Origin: Tubiluchus corallicola
Taxonomy: Eukaryota > Priapulida > Priapulimorpha > Priapulimorphida > Tubiluchidae
Assembly (NCBI GenBank): GCA_030141605.1
Contig: JAQGDQ010000548.1
Span: 12,501-67,817 of the forward strand
Reading direction: 5' to 3'
DNA: 55,317 nt
Position numbers and translations under genes: made by a program. The notes under the pieces are model-generated. The model searched no databases and was not told the origin of the DNA. It saw only the letters and a list, made by a program, of their open reading frames with translations. Below are positions 11,430-32,335 of the stretch, in pieces; positions within the stretch are counted from its first letter, which is position 1; each line of letters begins with the position of its first letter.

Positions 11430-13008
11430 TCGTCATACGAGCGGTGAGCAGCTGCTTAGTACCGAGAATCTCAATATCCATCGGTACTGTCATATTGTAA
11501 ACAAACACAGAAACCGCCACACAAATTCCCGTATATTTTACTTTTGGGTAATTATTCTATTTAAAAAACCATGTGGTCCCCTCTTCCCGGAGGCCCTAAG
11601 CACCTGCTTATTTTGCTTAATGGTTAGGTTAATCCAGGGCTGGAAAAATGAAAACTGCAAACTAATGATGTTATACGTACTGTTTTTATTTCCCTAGATG
11701 ACATTTCTGTCTTAATCGTCGCCATCGTTTCTTCGGTGTCGTCATCGCCGTCGTAATTACCTATATGTAACTTAAGGATTGCTATAGTAACTTTATTATT
11801 CTGTGTTATTCTTCTATTTTGATCTGTCTGTTTGAACAGCACGATGAGCAACGGTTAAAACGAAACGTTTTATTGCCTGTTTTACAGTGAACGTCAGTAA
11901 TAATTTATTACACTAGAATTAAATCCGCCAGTGATAAAACAAAATGAGCCAGTTTGCAGCGCACGAAAAACAGAAGTGATTTCTGGCTTCTTTTTTGCAA
12001 AACGATAATTTTCCCACGATTTGAGCTTTGAAAAAAGGACATGCATATGGTTCAAAGTATCCACTGTAGTGAAAAATAACTCGTGTTAGATGCTTGCAAA
12101 TCGCACACATGCGCAAATCTTTCAGTAACTCTTGCCTTCAATTGAAGGTAAATCATTATAACGACTCACCTTTTACTGAAAACTCAAACAGGCTGGAAAA
12201 TACCTGGTTTTATGTAATAACTACTTTGTGCAACATTGTTCATATTAACCCGTTCCAAACAACTTTTTTGTCGTCACAGTTTTCAATGCATAGCAATTTA
12301 TAAAACACCATTAACATTATTGTTGCTACGTAAATTTTAAAACTGTCTTGTCCTGTCCTGTCTTACTCTGTAGGCCAAGTGTCAAAATAACTTAATTCTT
12401 AAAATATAAGCGTCAGTCTAGAAGCCGCGCAGACACGCAATTTTCAATTGCGCAACAAAAAACCGCACGTCTGCGTGCTCTCATTAAACACAGTATATTA
12501 CAAAACAGTAGCTTATCTAAAAGTTTGAGGTCAGATTGCAATTTTTAGCAGCACAATTTTAGTTGCATATATCTGCGCGGTCTCATAGACTTTAGTTTTT
12601 TGCAGATTTTGCAGTTTTTGTACAACTGAAAATTGCATGTTTACGCGGGGCGTTAGCAAACAATAGGAAAACCGAGTCCGCTACAGTAACAATAACATAA
12701 CAATAACAATTGAAATTACTGTCAATAACTTTACATTAACAACACTTACATTAAGATTACAATAACTTCATTTTTTATTTTGAGATACTTTTGAGTTTTT
12801 ATAATTGCTGTAATGATCGTAATTCTACTAGTCTCATATCCACGAAACTCATTGTAAGTGTTGTTTGCTTAATAAGTGTCTTCACTCTTATATTCAACTA
12901 ATATATAAAATTATTCAAGTTATGTCTTAATAAAAAAGCCATTAATAATTGCATTAGCAGTTCTCACTTTCCCAGAGTTAGGAATCTTGATCGTGTAGAC
13001 TGCAGCTC
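11430..13008. other. No gene recognised
   Basis: AT-rich spacer. Several 60-75 codon ORFs lack motifs or splice support. Confidence 0.4.
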
Positions 13009-13209
13009 ATGTGTCAAGCTGATGGCAAAGTTTTGAGTTCTCAGAAACAGCTGCAAATTAAGTTGCAAAATTTTTTAGACAACCACGGGAGGCAACAGCG
13101 GGTTACTACACTTGGTTTCCTAAAGTTAAACGTTACCAGCTCCGGCTTTAACTGGCTTGACGAGTTCTTCTCAGATTCGGTAGCCGTCAATTTTATCTGT
13201 TCTATGTAA
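13009..13209 (+). CDS. Possible orphan terminal exon
   Basis: An open frame of 66 residues follows a possible acceptor (agactgcag just upstream) and ends at a TAA. The composition is mixed and soluble, with a Gln-rich first third and an NWLDEFF stretch later. No family is recognised and no linked exon was found, so it may be chance. Confidence 0.2.
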   Translation: MCQADGKVLSSQKQLQIKLQNFLDNHGRQQRVTTLGFLKLNVTSSGFNWLDEFFSDSVAVNFICSM

Positions 13210-13426
13210 TAGCTCTATAATAAGCTATATAATAAGACACATATAGGGTATTTTTTCTCTAACACTAATGCTGTTGGAATTTTTTGCTCATTGTTAACTT
13301 ATTTTTGTTTTGTGAGGTTTTCAAAATAATTCATACCTTTGCATCTAAATACCAGATGACTTGTGTGGGGCTACCAAGTCAAGACATGAGCTCAACATGA
13401 GGTCATGAAATGCTCATATATGACTC

Positions 13427-14035
13427 ATAAGCATGAAGTTCTGATGTCATCCTGATGTCATAGAATACTAAAGCATGAGGTCATGAAAATAATGAAGTTC
13501 TGATGTCATCCTGATGTCACAGGATACTCATAAGCATGAGGTCATGAAAATAATGAAGTTCTGATGTCATCCTGATGTCACAGCATACTCATAAGCATGA
13601 GGTCATGAAAATAATGAAGTTTTGATGTCATCCTGATGTCACAGGATACTCATAAGCATGAGGTCATGAAAATAATGAAGTTTTGATGTCATCCTGATGT
13701 CATAGAATACTCAAGCATGAGGTCATGAAAATAATGAAGTTCTGATGTCATCCTGATGTCATAGAATACTAAAGCATGAGGTCATGAAAATAATGAAGTT
13801 CTGATGTCATCCTTATGTCACAGGATACTCATAAGCATGAGGTCATGAAAATAATGAAGTTCTGATGTCATCCTAATGTCACAGGATACTCATAAGCATG
13901 AGGTCATGAAAATAATGAAGTTCTGATGTCATCCTGATGTCACAGGATACTCATAAGCATAAGGTCATGAAAATAATGAAGTTCTGATGTCATCCTGATG
14001 TCATAGAATACTCATAAGCATGGGAACATAATGAT
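13427..14035 (+). repeat. 61-bp minisatellite (about 10 copies)
   Basis: The unit contains ataagcatgaggtcatgaaa, ataatgaagttctgatgtca and tcctgatgtcacaggatact. Variants include cacagg versus catagaa and a shortened gaatactaaagc linker. Each unit carries two TGATGTCA motifs close to the CRE half-site. Edges decay on both sides (13380-13426, 14036-14110). Confidence 0.95.
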
Positions 14036-14110
14036 GTCATACTGGGCTCTTAAGCATGAGGTCTTCATATGGCAGTCAAAATCATGATGTTAAACTGAGT
14101 TCATAATTTA

Positions 14111-15191
14111 TTCAAGTGTATGACCTCATAGAAACATCATAATCATAATAGCAATGAAAAGATTTTATATTTGAAGTAAATAGGCTAACATTGTGTATGC
14201 TTAAGTTAAAGGCACACAGTAAAATTTTGACGTCTATTTATGCCTATTTTAATCATTTTCTGCACCGTACACATGGTTATTTCGTATTGCTTATCATTAG
14301 CGAACTCATCTGCTGGAATTGGGATTCTACATTTTCCATAAAACGTTTTTCATTTTTCACATCCTACAATTTATACGTGCAGTAATCCTTTCATTCCGTC
14401 CTAAGCAAGGTGTTTTGATGATTTAAGAGTTTTGCGCTTCCTTGCACTTCACGGTGTGACGTTCGTTGAAAATCTCGTCATGGAATAAAATGATCAAAAT
14501 TTAATGAGCAAAAGCGAAAGCATGAGCAATTTGACTTGCAAAAAGTTTACCACATTCACAATTATGTAGGTTGGCAAGCTCGGAAATGCAGCTACATTTC
14601 GAAATCCACACGAGACCACAGTCATGCAATACCTGACAACATTCCAGCACGTCACAACCACTGCTTAAGTGAGTTTGACATAAGATGATTACGTTCTATG
14701 ATTTAAAGCATGATTTACTAACATGCTACAAGTTAATCTGCAAGGAGGATGAAAGCATATATGACGTAACCATTGACATTTGACGCTTCACTTAGCATGT
14801 AAACAGCAAGAGAAACGTTGCTTGATGTGATAATGAATAGTGTACTTTTTCTGTTAAATTACGTAATAGGGTTTGTCATTTTAACCAGCTACCAAGTAAA
14901 AATGATTTGACTCTGGAAACCTGTTATCATAAAGGCACTTCTTGCACAGAACGCCAACCATCATAATGCCAATTCGCCTCCAACAAGCCATCCGGCACTC
15001 TAGCTTTACCTCATTGATCATGAAATAATAATGGCAAACAGCCTATTGGTTCGTTTATGTGCATAGCAACCAAAGTAAGTCAACACTGAGTCCGGTTAAG
15101 AAATGGATGAGTGAGCATATATTTTTATTATTCGTTGTAGGAGCTTCACTTGAAATACTGGCTTTCTGGCTGTTTCTCTCATGAAGCGATG

Positions 15192-15222
<31 letters not shown>

Positions 15223-15247
15223 GGCTAAGACACTGCTGTCGGTAAGA
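14111..15247. other. No gene recognised
   Basis: AT-rich spacer with an AT dinucleotide run near 15195-15222. No supported feature otherwise. Confidence 0.4.
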
Positions 15248-15850
15248 CAGGTTAAAGGAAGACAGGATGATTTTTCATAAACTACCCCACTTTCAAGTAT
15301 ACATAATAAAGAGTATACATTTTAACACAATCAATGCTGCAAAAGAGTTTCTGATAATTAAATAATAAACTAAAAACATAACTAACGGCGGGCGAACCCA
15401 ACTATGGATGACATCACAAACTAACATAATTTTCAACATGAAAAATATTCCTCCAGCGTGTTGCACGTGTTTGCGAAAGCGAAAATTGAAGTACAATGCT
15501 ACTGTAAGAACTTCAGTGTGTTGTACTAAAACTAGACAAGTTCTAAGATAAAAATTCAAATTTTAAAGTTACCAATGTGCTCACGCATGAGCTGTTGAAC
15601 GTGTGTAGTTCAAACTAGCACATATGAATTGAATGGTACAGTACCTGCTTTTTGTGCAATGCGTTTCCGAAATGCAGGCATCAGTGACCGTCTATCTAGC
15701 GAATGACGAAATGCACGTGACAGCGAAGGAGTAGTGGCGCGAACGTGAAATTGTGTTTGTTTGGTAATAATTCTTTCACGTAAGTCATTTTTTAAAAAAC
15801 AGAGTTCCCTTTCAATATTTTAAAGAGTAGGGGTTTTGACCTACTGTCTA
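15248..15850 (+). mobile_element. TTAA-flanked MITE family, copy 2
   Basis: It begins ggTTAAAGGAAGACAGGATG and keeps the family landmarks cggcgggcgaac, gatgacatcacaaactaac, gttgcacgtgtttgcgaaag and aaatgcacgtgacagcg. The right terminus after the ttttgacctac block is degraded. Confidence 0.85.
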
Positions 15851-16989
15851 GATAGCAGTTTTCACAGACCGAACTATAAAAAATGTTGACTTGCTAAACG
15901 CATATTTACGCTTCATGCATATATGTTATGAAATCTGTAAAACGTATTTTTGGCACGTTTGATTTTTTTAATTAATACCCACCATAAAGGTAACGACTCC
16001 AGAAATCTATGTTTAAACTTCTGCACGTACTTCATGGACCAAATTTAACTAGTTGTAACAAATTCCTTTGACAAATGGAAAAATTGAAAAAACACTTTTC
16101 GTGTAACGTGAATTTTTCAAAATTTTGTTTTTCACTTTTTAAATAAGACGTTTTTTCATACAGTTTGACATACTACAAGTCGAAATTCAAAGTTCAATGA
16201 CAGTCCTACTTTATAATAGATGATTGTGGCAAAACCGGTATCTAATCTCGCGATCAATGATAATACACTGAGATACGTGTCACTAAACTGGGACAGGTGT
16301 CTTAACGCCACCGCCCCAATACACCTCTCAAAACAAGTATTGAACCTGGCGTTCATCAATCTATTCACTGACAAGCCTCGGTGTTGATGTGACACCGTGA
16401 CTATTCAGCTATTCTGTGCACAGGCTTTGTTTTTTAAGAAATTTGGTGACTAAACAGTACAAAAACACGTATATAGGCATTTTCCGTACATAGTATCACT
16501 CAGTGATTGACTGATTGATTGATTATGTTAATGATTAGCTAATGATTCACTTACCTTAGTAGGAGTTATCAGTGCCTGTTTTTCGTTAAAAATAAACAAA
16601 CGTCTCAGCACTATTAGCACACAGGATGTATAACACAGACATGTCATTTAATTATTTACACACACATGAATCTCTGGCGAAGCCCTTACACAAACAACGC
16701 CTGTTCGAGGATAGCGATGCGACCAAGCAAATTGCCTTCTAGAGGATGTGTTATGAACGTCACAAATGAAGCCACGTACATTAACGCAGCTGATGTCTTA
16801 TGTGTCCCTCTGTAGCACAAAGTTTGGAAAGAACCCGAGAGTGTCTCACTACAATAGAATTTGCAGCAGTTTTAAGTACTAATCTGTCGCAAAGGGGTGC
16901 TTATAATTTAATCCACAAAACCTTTCCAACTATGCAGGGCTCGATGAATGCACGTATGAAACTTGCGTGGTTCAGCACCTCCAACAAGG
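15851..16989. other. No gene recognised
   Basis: Spacer with unsupported ORFs only (for example 16156-16395 minus and the start of 16800-17045 plus). Confidence 0.4.
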
Positions 16990-17625
16990 TTAAAGTAAAA
17001 CCGGACTCAATATTAGACTATTGGTCAAAACAATCTACTCTTTAAAATATTATTTAAAATATTTAAAAACACACTATTTTTTCAAAAATGACTTGTGTGA
17101 AAGAATTATTACCACACAAACACAATTTCACGTTCGCGCCACTAGCTCTTCGCTGTTACATGCATTTCGCCATTCGCTAGATAGACAGGTATTAGCGCCT
17201 GCATTTCGGAAGCGCATTGCACAAAAAACAGGTGCTGTACCTCTCAGTTGAGATGTGTCAGTTTGTGATGAACTACACAAGTTTGACAGCTCATGCGTGA
17301 GCACAGCGGTAGATTTGAAATTTGATTTTTTATCTTAAAACTTGCCTAGTTTCAGTACAACACACTGAATACCTTACAGCAGCACTGTACTTCAATTTTC
17401 GCTTTCGCACATACGTGCAACACGCTCGTAGAATACTTTTGCTATAGAAAATTGTGTTAGTTTGTGATGTCATCAATAGTTGGGCTCGTCCGCCGTTAAT
17501 TAAGGTATTAATCAATTATTTAATTATCAGAAACGCTTTTACAGTATTAATTGTGTTAAAATGTTTACTTTTTATCGGACTTGAAAATGGGATAGTATAT
17601 GAAAAATCATCCAGTCTTCCTTTAA
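16990..17625 (-). mobile_element. TTAA-flanked MITE family, copy 3 (complete)
   Basis: Reverse-oriented and about 636 bp, with TTAA at both borders (16990-16993 and 17622-17625). Termini are TTAAAGTAAAACCGGACTC on one side and, read from the other strand, TTAAAGGAAGACTGGATGA on the other. This makes an imperfect terminal inverted repeat of about 18 bp. It is the best-preserved copy for defining the family. Confidence 0.85.
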
Positions 17626-18240
17626 GAATGACTGCTTTAGGTCCTTACATTTAGTTTCCTCGTTGGCACATCACATTAAAGCTACTAAATAAAATACTAA
17701 GTACTCTCGTGCCCGTACTGATTTGACTGGTTTTTCAACTGCCTCTTTTGGAAGTTTGCCCTCTTTGTATTTACTCCTGATTATAATTGAAAAAACGTAT
17801 TGGAATCCTATGTTTGGCCCATACCATGTGTACAACTGTTTTAGTGATCTCTTCACTGTTCTGTGTTATGTTCATTCAGTGTAACTCAGACGTGATAAAG
17901 CGACGGCATGCTTCTGTGAAACTTAGTGCTGCTATCCAACCCAAAACATGTAGCTTTGGTCATTTCACAATCCTTCCATTGGCTTTCCATTTCACAAAAC
18001 TCCCAATTCTGACCTTTTAAATTTCACAAACCGTAAAACTATGATGGAATGTTACATGCACATCTGTTACAAAAAACTATTAATCCCTATTATACTATTG
18101 GCCTCACTGGTTTCCTGTGATTTACTGAGCTGGTAAAATACTTGTCACTGACCACCCAGACTTGCGGTCCAAGAGATCCAGTTAATGTCGAAAAGTTCGT
18201 AAGGTAACAAAATTTTCACATTTCATTTAAACTTTCTTGT
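17626..18240. other. No gene recognised
   Basis: Unsupported short ORFs only. The right part may be 5' sequence of the following LINE fragment. Confidence 0.35.
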
Positions 18241-18640
18241 CATGTCATCTAGTCAGATAAAGAACTCAGTTTGTCACGTTTTCCGATATTCCTTGCACCA
18301 ACTCTTTCCCAATCCCCTAGGTCCTTCTTATTTTGCTGATCTAGTCAATTTTCATGTTACTAGACGTTCATTGAGGTCAGAGCGGTTTTACTCTAGCAGT
18401 CACCGATCGACAAAGAATCAGCACTCGGTACGGTGAACGTGCTTTTGCCAGTACGAGAATGGAGTAAACATCCTTTTAGCTTGCGTTCTATTACTGATTT
18501 TAATTGTTTTAAAATGAGTCTTAAAACTTATCTTTTTACCTTAATGTTTTGCTAGTGCGCCTGTTGAATTGTTATTGGGTACTTATATTTTTATTGCAGT
18601 CATTTTTAATTTGTAAACCTATATTATAACGGATCTGATG
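18241..18640 (+). pseudogene. LINE 3' end, decayed
   Basis: The plus strand translates, with breaks, to the LINE C-terminal pattern. DLVNFHVTRRSLRSERF lies near 18340, then a Y-G-E-R-A-F-A block near 18430, then LKMSLKTYLFTLMF near 18510. This matches the PRRSLRS..yGeRsFs..LKTyLF order of CR1-like elements. There are stops and frameshifts, and no tail is preserved. Confidence 0.75.
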
Positions 18641-18689
18641 ACAATAACTGGTGGATTACAAAAACCCCACAAAAAGAATTTTGTGCACA

Positions 18690-19262
18690 AATCAACACAC
18701 AACCCACACCACACCACTCCACCTCATCACATCACACTGCACCACACCATACCACTCCACCTCATCGCACCACACTGCACCACACAATACCACCACACCG
18801 CACCGCACCACACCATACCACCTACACCGTAATACTCCACCACATCACACCGCACAGCACCACACCATAACACCACACTGCACTACACCACCCACCCACC
18901 TACACACCACACCACCCACACCATACCACTCCACCACATCACACCACACCGCACCACACCATACCACTGCAGCACACTGCAGCACACTGCACCACCCACA
19001 CCATACGACTCCACCACATCACACCACACTGCACCACACCATACCACTGCACTGCACCACCCACACACCACACCACACCACACCACCCACACCATAATAC
19101 TCCACCACATCACACCGCACTGCACCACAACACCCACCCACACACCACGCCACCCACTCCATACCACACTACCCACACCACACCCCACACACCCTATCCC
19201 CCCACCACACCATCCATAGCACAACACACAAAGCACACCACCACCACACCACATCAAATCCA
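18690..19262. repeat. ACACC-type degenerate satellite
   Basis: A 570-bp pyrimidine-poor tract built of caccacacc, ataccactcc and acatcacac words in a loose higher-order order. His/Pro/Thr-rich or Cys/Gly/Val/Trp-rich ORFs on either strand are by-products of base composition. Confidence 0.9.
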
Positions 19263-19696
19263 CCACCTCACGTGGTGATCATGATATTGATGATGATGAT
19301 GATGATGGTGATGGTGGCAACGATGACGACACCTATAGCACAAGCACCAACAGCACAGCATTACAACAAAACCATTCCAAACATTTTTCACAAAGTTGAA
19401 ACGATGTGCTATAATGTAATAAATAGCAAAGGCCCCGATTTTGCGTATAAATACACGCGTAGTCAATAACACGCGAACATCCGACGTCACAACAATGGCA
19501 TTGCGTCAGTAGTTTTCTATGCGAAAATTGCCGAAAATAGAACATCTAATTAACTCACCAGTACTCCTCTCGGTGGACCTGTCCTAAAATGTAGCTCATA
19601 TCATCGCATAGCTCTGTCCTTCCTCTTTCTAAAGAGCCCCATATCTTCTTCCGAGAGTCCCACCAGGCGCCGCTAGGACGTTTTTCCCACAGGCTG
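19263..19696. other. No gene recognised; short GAT run
   Basis: A gat/atg trinucleotide run at 19285-19325, otherwise nothing supported. Confidence 0.4.
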
Positions 19697-20358
19697 TTTG
19701 GTCAAAATTTCGAAAAAATCGCGAGTTGGGTCCGGGAAAACGCCCGTTGCGGGACCCCGTGGCCCTCTCGCGAATTATAAATAGGCCTATGACACCCACC
19801 GCTGAACGGGCTATCTATCCATACCCAGCACCACCTTCGACCCGTTCCCGTTCTCTACATCTCAGCCGTATAACTTTTGCAAAAAACGGCCGAAAAATGG
19901 CCATTTTTGGAGGTTTTTTGCTCCCCGTTCCTCCCGGTGGGCCCGATTCGAAAAATAAACCATCAATGAGAAGACACTAGATCGAGACCTTTCGTTTGAT
20001 GTATAGGTCGCCGCAAATGGTGCCGTCGTCCGAGCTGTAGCCTCGAATCTTATATATATATATATATACCAAGAATATCAATATAAGAGTATAGATACTA
20101 CACCCACCGCTGAACGGGCTATCTATCCATACCCAGCACCATCCTGGGCCCATTCCAGATCTCCACATCTCAGCCGTATAACTTTTGCAAAAAACGGCCG
20201 AAAAACGGCCATTTTTGGAGGTTTTTCGCCCCCCCCCCTCCTTCCGGTGGGCCCGATTGGAAAAATAAACCATCAATGGCACGACACTAGATCGAGACCT
20301 TTAGTTTGATATATAGATCGCCGCAAATGGTGCCCTCGTCCGGGCTGTAACCTCGAAT

Positions 20359-20414
<56 letters not shown>

Positions 20415-20440
20415 AAGAATATTAATATATAAGATAGATA
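19697..20440 (+). repeat. Dispersed TA-tailed repeat module, two tandem copies
   Basis: Two near copies follow each other. Each runs from acacccaccgctgaacgggc (19789 and 20100) through a cataacttttgcaaaaaacggcc-like block and a cggtgggcccgat block to cctcgaatct plus a TA run (ending about 20066 and 20412). They share the terminal block with 10240-10380. The first copy has extra GC-rich sequence on its left from about 19600. No protein coding is recognised. Confidence 0.8.
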
Positions 20441-21055
20441 CCAGTAGAATTAATATATAGAAGATTGCTACTGCAGCAGCTCCTGCTGCTGCTATTTTTG
20501 CTTCTGGCTGTATTTGTTCGCAAAAGACGTTTTAATTAATTACTTTTAGCAGATAACGAAAAAGTGAAAACTGGTGAAAAGGTGTACTAGTTTGTACGAT
20601 AGACAGGTGACCAATTTTTGTAAATAGAACAAAAGTGGATTTGTTGTATATACACGTAAAACAGACTAGGCCCCAGAGCTGTGCCCTGAGGAAACAATGC
20701 CTGTTTCGTTTTAAACTCTTTTACATCAAGTAAAAATTCTATGCCTGTCACAGAACTATGTAGATTTTACTAGTTACAACAGTTGTGCAATTAAGAACAC
20801 AATTAGCAACGAGTAATTAAGCCTAGTTTTCCATTTGTCGCAAAAATTTTGTTCACCAATGTCTATGTCGATGTTTGTCCCTGAACTGAATAGGACAATC
20901 ATGTGGGTCACTAATCCGAAATTGCCTATTTAAACGCTGCTATGAGACGAAAAGCTCACGTACATGTATTGAGCCTGCGTGTCTCACAGCAATTAACAAT
21001 AGTTGTTATTATTATTGTTATTATAGTGATTTTTAATATTAAATTATAGATTGCA
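20441..21055. other. Region upstream of the pentraxin gene
   Basis: No ORF or repeat stands out. It should contain the promoter and 5' UTR of the pentraxin gene, but I see no convincing TATA box or NF-kB-type site. Confidence 0.35.
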
Positions 21056-28281
<7,226 letters not shown>

Positions 28282-28509
28282 ACGCTGAAGTTTCCCAACA
28301 TCTTGATACAAAGATGCAAACATCTGGATACTTTCTATATAAGCTAAATCTTTGTTTTTAAACTGTATTGCACAGTAGTAACTTTAGTTAATTCAAGTTT
28401 CTTTTTGTAAAAATATATCAAATACCAAATGTATGACAAATATCTGATGTATGACAAAATATGATGTGTATATCTGTACTTATAATAATTACTATTAACT
28501 TTTTGTTTT

Positions 28510-28520
28510 AATAAAATAAA
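28510..28520 (+). terminator. Poly(A) signal of the pentraxin gene
   Basis: Two overlapping AATAAA hexamers 230 bp after the stop codon, followed by a GT/T-rich stretch from 28533. They fit cleavage near 28530-28540. Confidence 0.7.
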
Positions 28521-28639
28521 GCAGCAATATTAATGGTTTTTGTTTGTTTATTTGCTTATTTATACTTCGATCTACTCTACCCATCTTTGTTGTTTATGTG
28601 TCTATATTAGCTACGTACACGTGCCTCTTTCCCCTCCCT

Positions 28640-29331
<692 letters not shown>

Positions 29332-29339
29332 AGATGTAC

Positions 29340-30478
29340 GTAAATGCTCAATTGTTCATTAATCAAGATTGTGGTTCCCAGAATTTTTTATCATCCTTGC
29401 GGTTTATTTTACCAAGTATTAACCATTGCGAGTAAATAATTATAAACAATGATTTTTTGTATTAATTAGAACATGGCTCCCATTGTTTGCCTCACAATTT
29501 GCACACAAACTAGTAGACTCTCTACGCATGCGTGGGATTAAATCTGGTTAAACTAATGTTCCTAGTTCTTTTTTAAATTTCCTTCCCAAAAGTTTCGTCT
29601 TTCACACATGTTGTCTGTGAGTTTCGCAAATCCAGCTTCCGGTCTGAGGTCACTCCCCTGTCTGACGCCATCAGATTTTACCAGCCAGGCTAAAATTATC
29701 AAAAAAGCTAAAATTATGGGTAATTTCATTCATTATCACGGTGACAGATAAATTGAAAGGAAACCACAGTGACAAATGACGCAACGTCACGGTGATTGCT
29801 CGTGGCTGGGGATAATCTACGGTCGCCCCGAAGCTGTAAAGCTAAAATAAATTGTCGCGTTCGATAAAACCACGACAGAAGTACTTCTTTTGAACACTCG
29901 AATTACAATAATTGTACTATTTTACATAAAATATATAGAACACAGAACATTGCAAAATGTAGAAGGAAGTCATTATAAGAATCATACAAGTGGCAGTGTG
30001 TTTTTAGAGTAATAATAGTAATTATTAAAAAACTAAAATGAATCAGAAGTGACGACTGGCGTTCTCACGGTCTATTGAAGCATTTTCTTGCATTTTTCTG
30101 TACCCAAGTATCCTGTACTACTTGATTAAAATCATTTTAATCGTTAGGTAAAATAAAAATGATCAAATCTCTTCGTTCCAGGAGTAGATACTGTCAAACT
30201 GAATAAGTTGTACGCCATACTAACGTATCTTACTCTCACTTTATTGTGTACAATATTCACATTGCTTACCAATCTTGTTAATTAATGTTATTTTCGGCTT
30301 GTTGACTGTTTGTAATGATTGTACCACGAGTACGAATAAAATTTGTGTAAAAAAGGTGTGTGTGCGTGCGTGCAGTTAGTTAAATCTTTTATTTAGCAAT
30401 TAAATTTTAGTTAAGACATTTTTCATTTTATGTATTGCATTTTATATTGACGTTTTCTTGTGAAATAAAGTTGCAGTC

Positions 30479-30479
<1 letters not shown>
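29340..30479. other. No gene recognised; possible LINE-type 3' tail at right
   Basis: No supported exon. The last 180 bp (AATAAA-containing, ending ttgcagtctg) lead straight into the TCAA array, a layout like a retrotransposon 3' UTR with a tetranucleotide tail. Confidence 0.35.
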
Positions 30480-30932
<453 letters not shown>

Positions 30933-30939
30933 TGATATT

Positions 30940-31478
30940 TGCCTAAATAAAGCAGCAATGAAATAAAAAAACTCGATATTTCTATAAACACAGTGGTATT
31001 AAATACGTGCTAGAATATATATATTTATTTTTTAGTTTTCTGTTATCATTTAAACTTAGAAAACTTCAATCGACACGAAAAATTTGCAGAAACTGTCTGT
31101 AAATCACAAAGTTCATTTCCTGCTGTATAGAAATTTTCAGTTGCAGTGGTAGCCGCCATTCACTTCAGAATTATGACGTAACTGGTGGACTTTGTTACTT
31201 CTCCTAAGCACATCATGACGTCATTGCTGGAAAAATGGGCATTGAAAGTTGGGAGCATGAAAGCATGAAGTGCTCGCGACTTTAAAGTCATTTTAATAAT
31301 TGCAGGAGACCCGTATAACCCTTTCGTTACTAAATCTTGCAAACTTTTCCCCAGACTTCGAAAGCATTCCAGAAAGCTTGACTTTTCCTTTAATTCTTCG
31401 TTAAACTATCTCATATTGTATTTAGTTTGAACGTCTTCAATTAAATCATTGTGCTTTCTTATGTTCAACTGTTTTGTA
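30940..31478. other. No gene recognised
   Basis: Spacer with one unsupported 60-codon ORF on the minus strand. Confidence 0.4.
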
Positions 31479-31670
31479 TTAAAGGAAGACAGGATGATTT
31501 TTCTTGTACTTCCCAATTTTGAAATCCGACAAAAAGTATATTTTTTGACACAATTTGCACTGCAAAAGCGATTCTGATAATTAAATAATATTACTAATAT
31601 AAATTAACAAGCCCAACTATTGGTGACTTCACAAACTAACATAATTTTCTATGCACAAAGTTATACTATC
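31479..31670 (+). mobile_element. TTAA-flanked MITE family, copy 5 (5' fragment)
   Basis: Begins TTAAAGGAAGACAGGATGA and runs to the gacttcacaaactaacataa block; the rest is missing. Confidence 0.75.
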
Positions 31671-31814
31671 AAAAAAATTTGTACAAACTGGAATGGTGTC
31701 TTTTCACAATAAGCCTTTTCACAGTTTCAGTGATTGATGATGATCGTAAAAAGGTCAAAGGTTAAATGAACCAGACTACGCATTTGTGCACACTTGACAA
31801 CGCCTCGCAACCCA

Positions 31815-32110
31815 TTCTATTGTAATAGTAACAGTTTTAACGGCTAGCTAGAACCTTACATAGTTCATTCTTTCTTGTTCCCAAGCTAGATCCTGCTAGT
31901 AAATCACTCTTCGTACATTAAGTAGAGTATAGTTAAGTAAAGTCCACGTAAAATAACTGAAGTTATCGAACTGATACGACAGACAGCTTTGTTTTACCCA
32001 CATGTCACGTAACGTTTGTAGTTGCTGTGGTAACCTTAACTTTGAAAAACAGCAACTGCGCGTGCGCACAATGAAACTATGGGAAGGCTTATTTCTTCAA
32101 TATGCACTAT
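31815..32110 (+). repeat. Dispersed repeat R3, copy A (uninterrupted)
   Basis: The segments ttcattctttcttgttccca, gatcctgctagtaaatcac and cagcaactgcgcgtgcgcac recur in the same order at 41310-41398 and 42016-42175, where a 5S-headed insert divides them. Element class is unknown. Confidence 0.75.
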
Positions 32111-32154
32111 AGCTTCATCATGGAACAAGCTCGCAACTAATTGAACTTGGAAGA

Positions 32155-32285
32155 CAGGACATGTGAAAAATTTGTGATACCGTCTGGATTTGAACCAGGG
32201 ACTGTGGGCTTACGAGCAAACGTTGGAGACCACAAAACACTGTAAACAGAAAGTCCCTGTCTCAAATCCAGGCTGCGTCTTAAAG
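32155..32285. other. tRNA-like (B-box) inverted repeat
   Basis: Minus-strand reading gives tggtctccaacgtttgctcg and then ccctggttcaaatccagac, resembling the D-arm to B-box part of a tRNA (ggttcaaatcc is a good B box). The plus strand repeats the same B-box part about 60 bp on (gtccctgtctcaaatccagg), so the two face each other as a palindrome. No complete cloverleaf forms, so this is tRNA-derived repeat DNA rather than a tRNA gene. Confidence 0.4.
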
Positions 32286-32335
32286 TTTTTCAAGTTTGTT
32301 TTGTAACAATAGTTTTGATGTTGGGATTAGAATAA

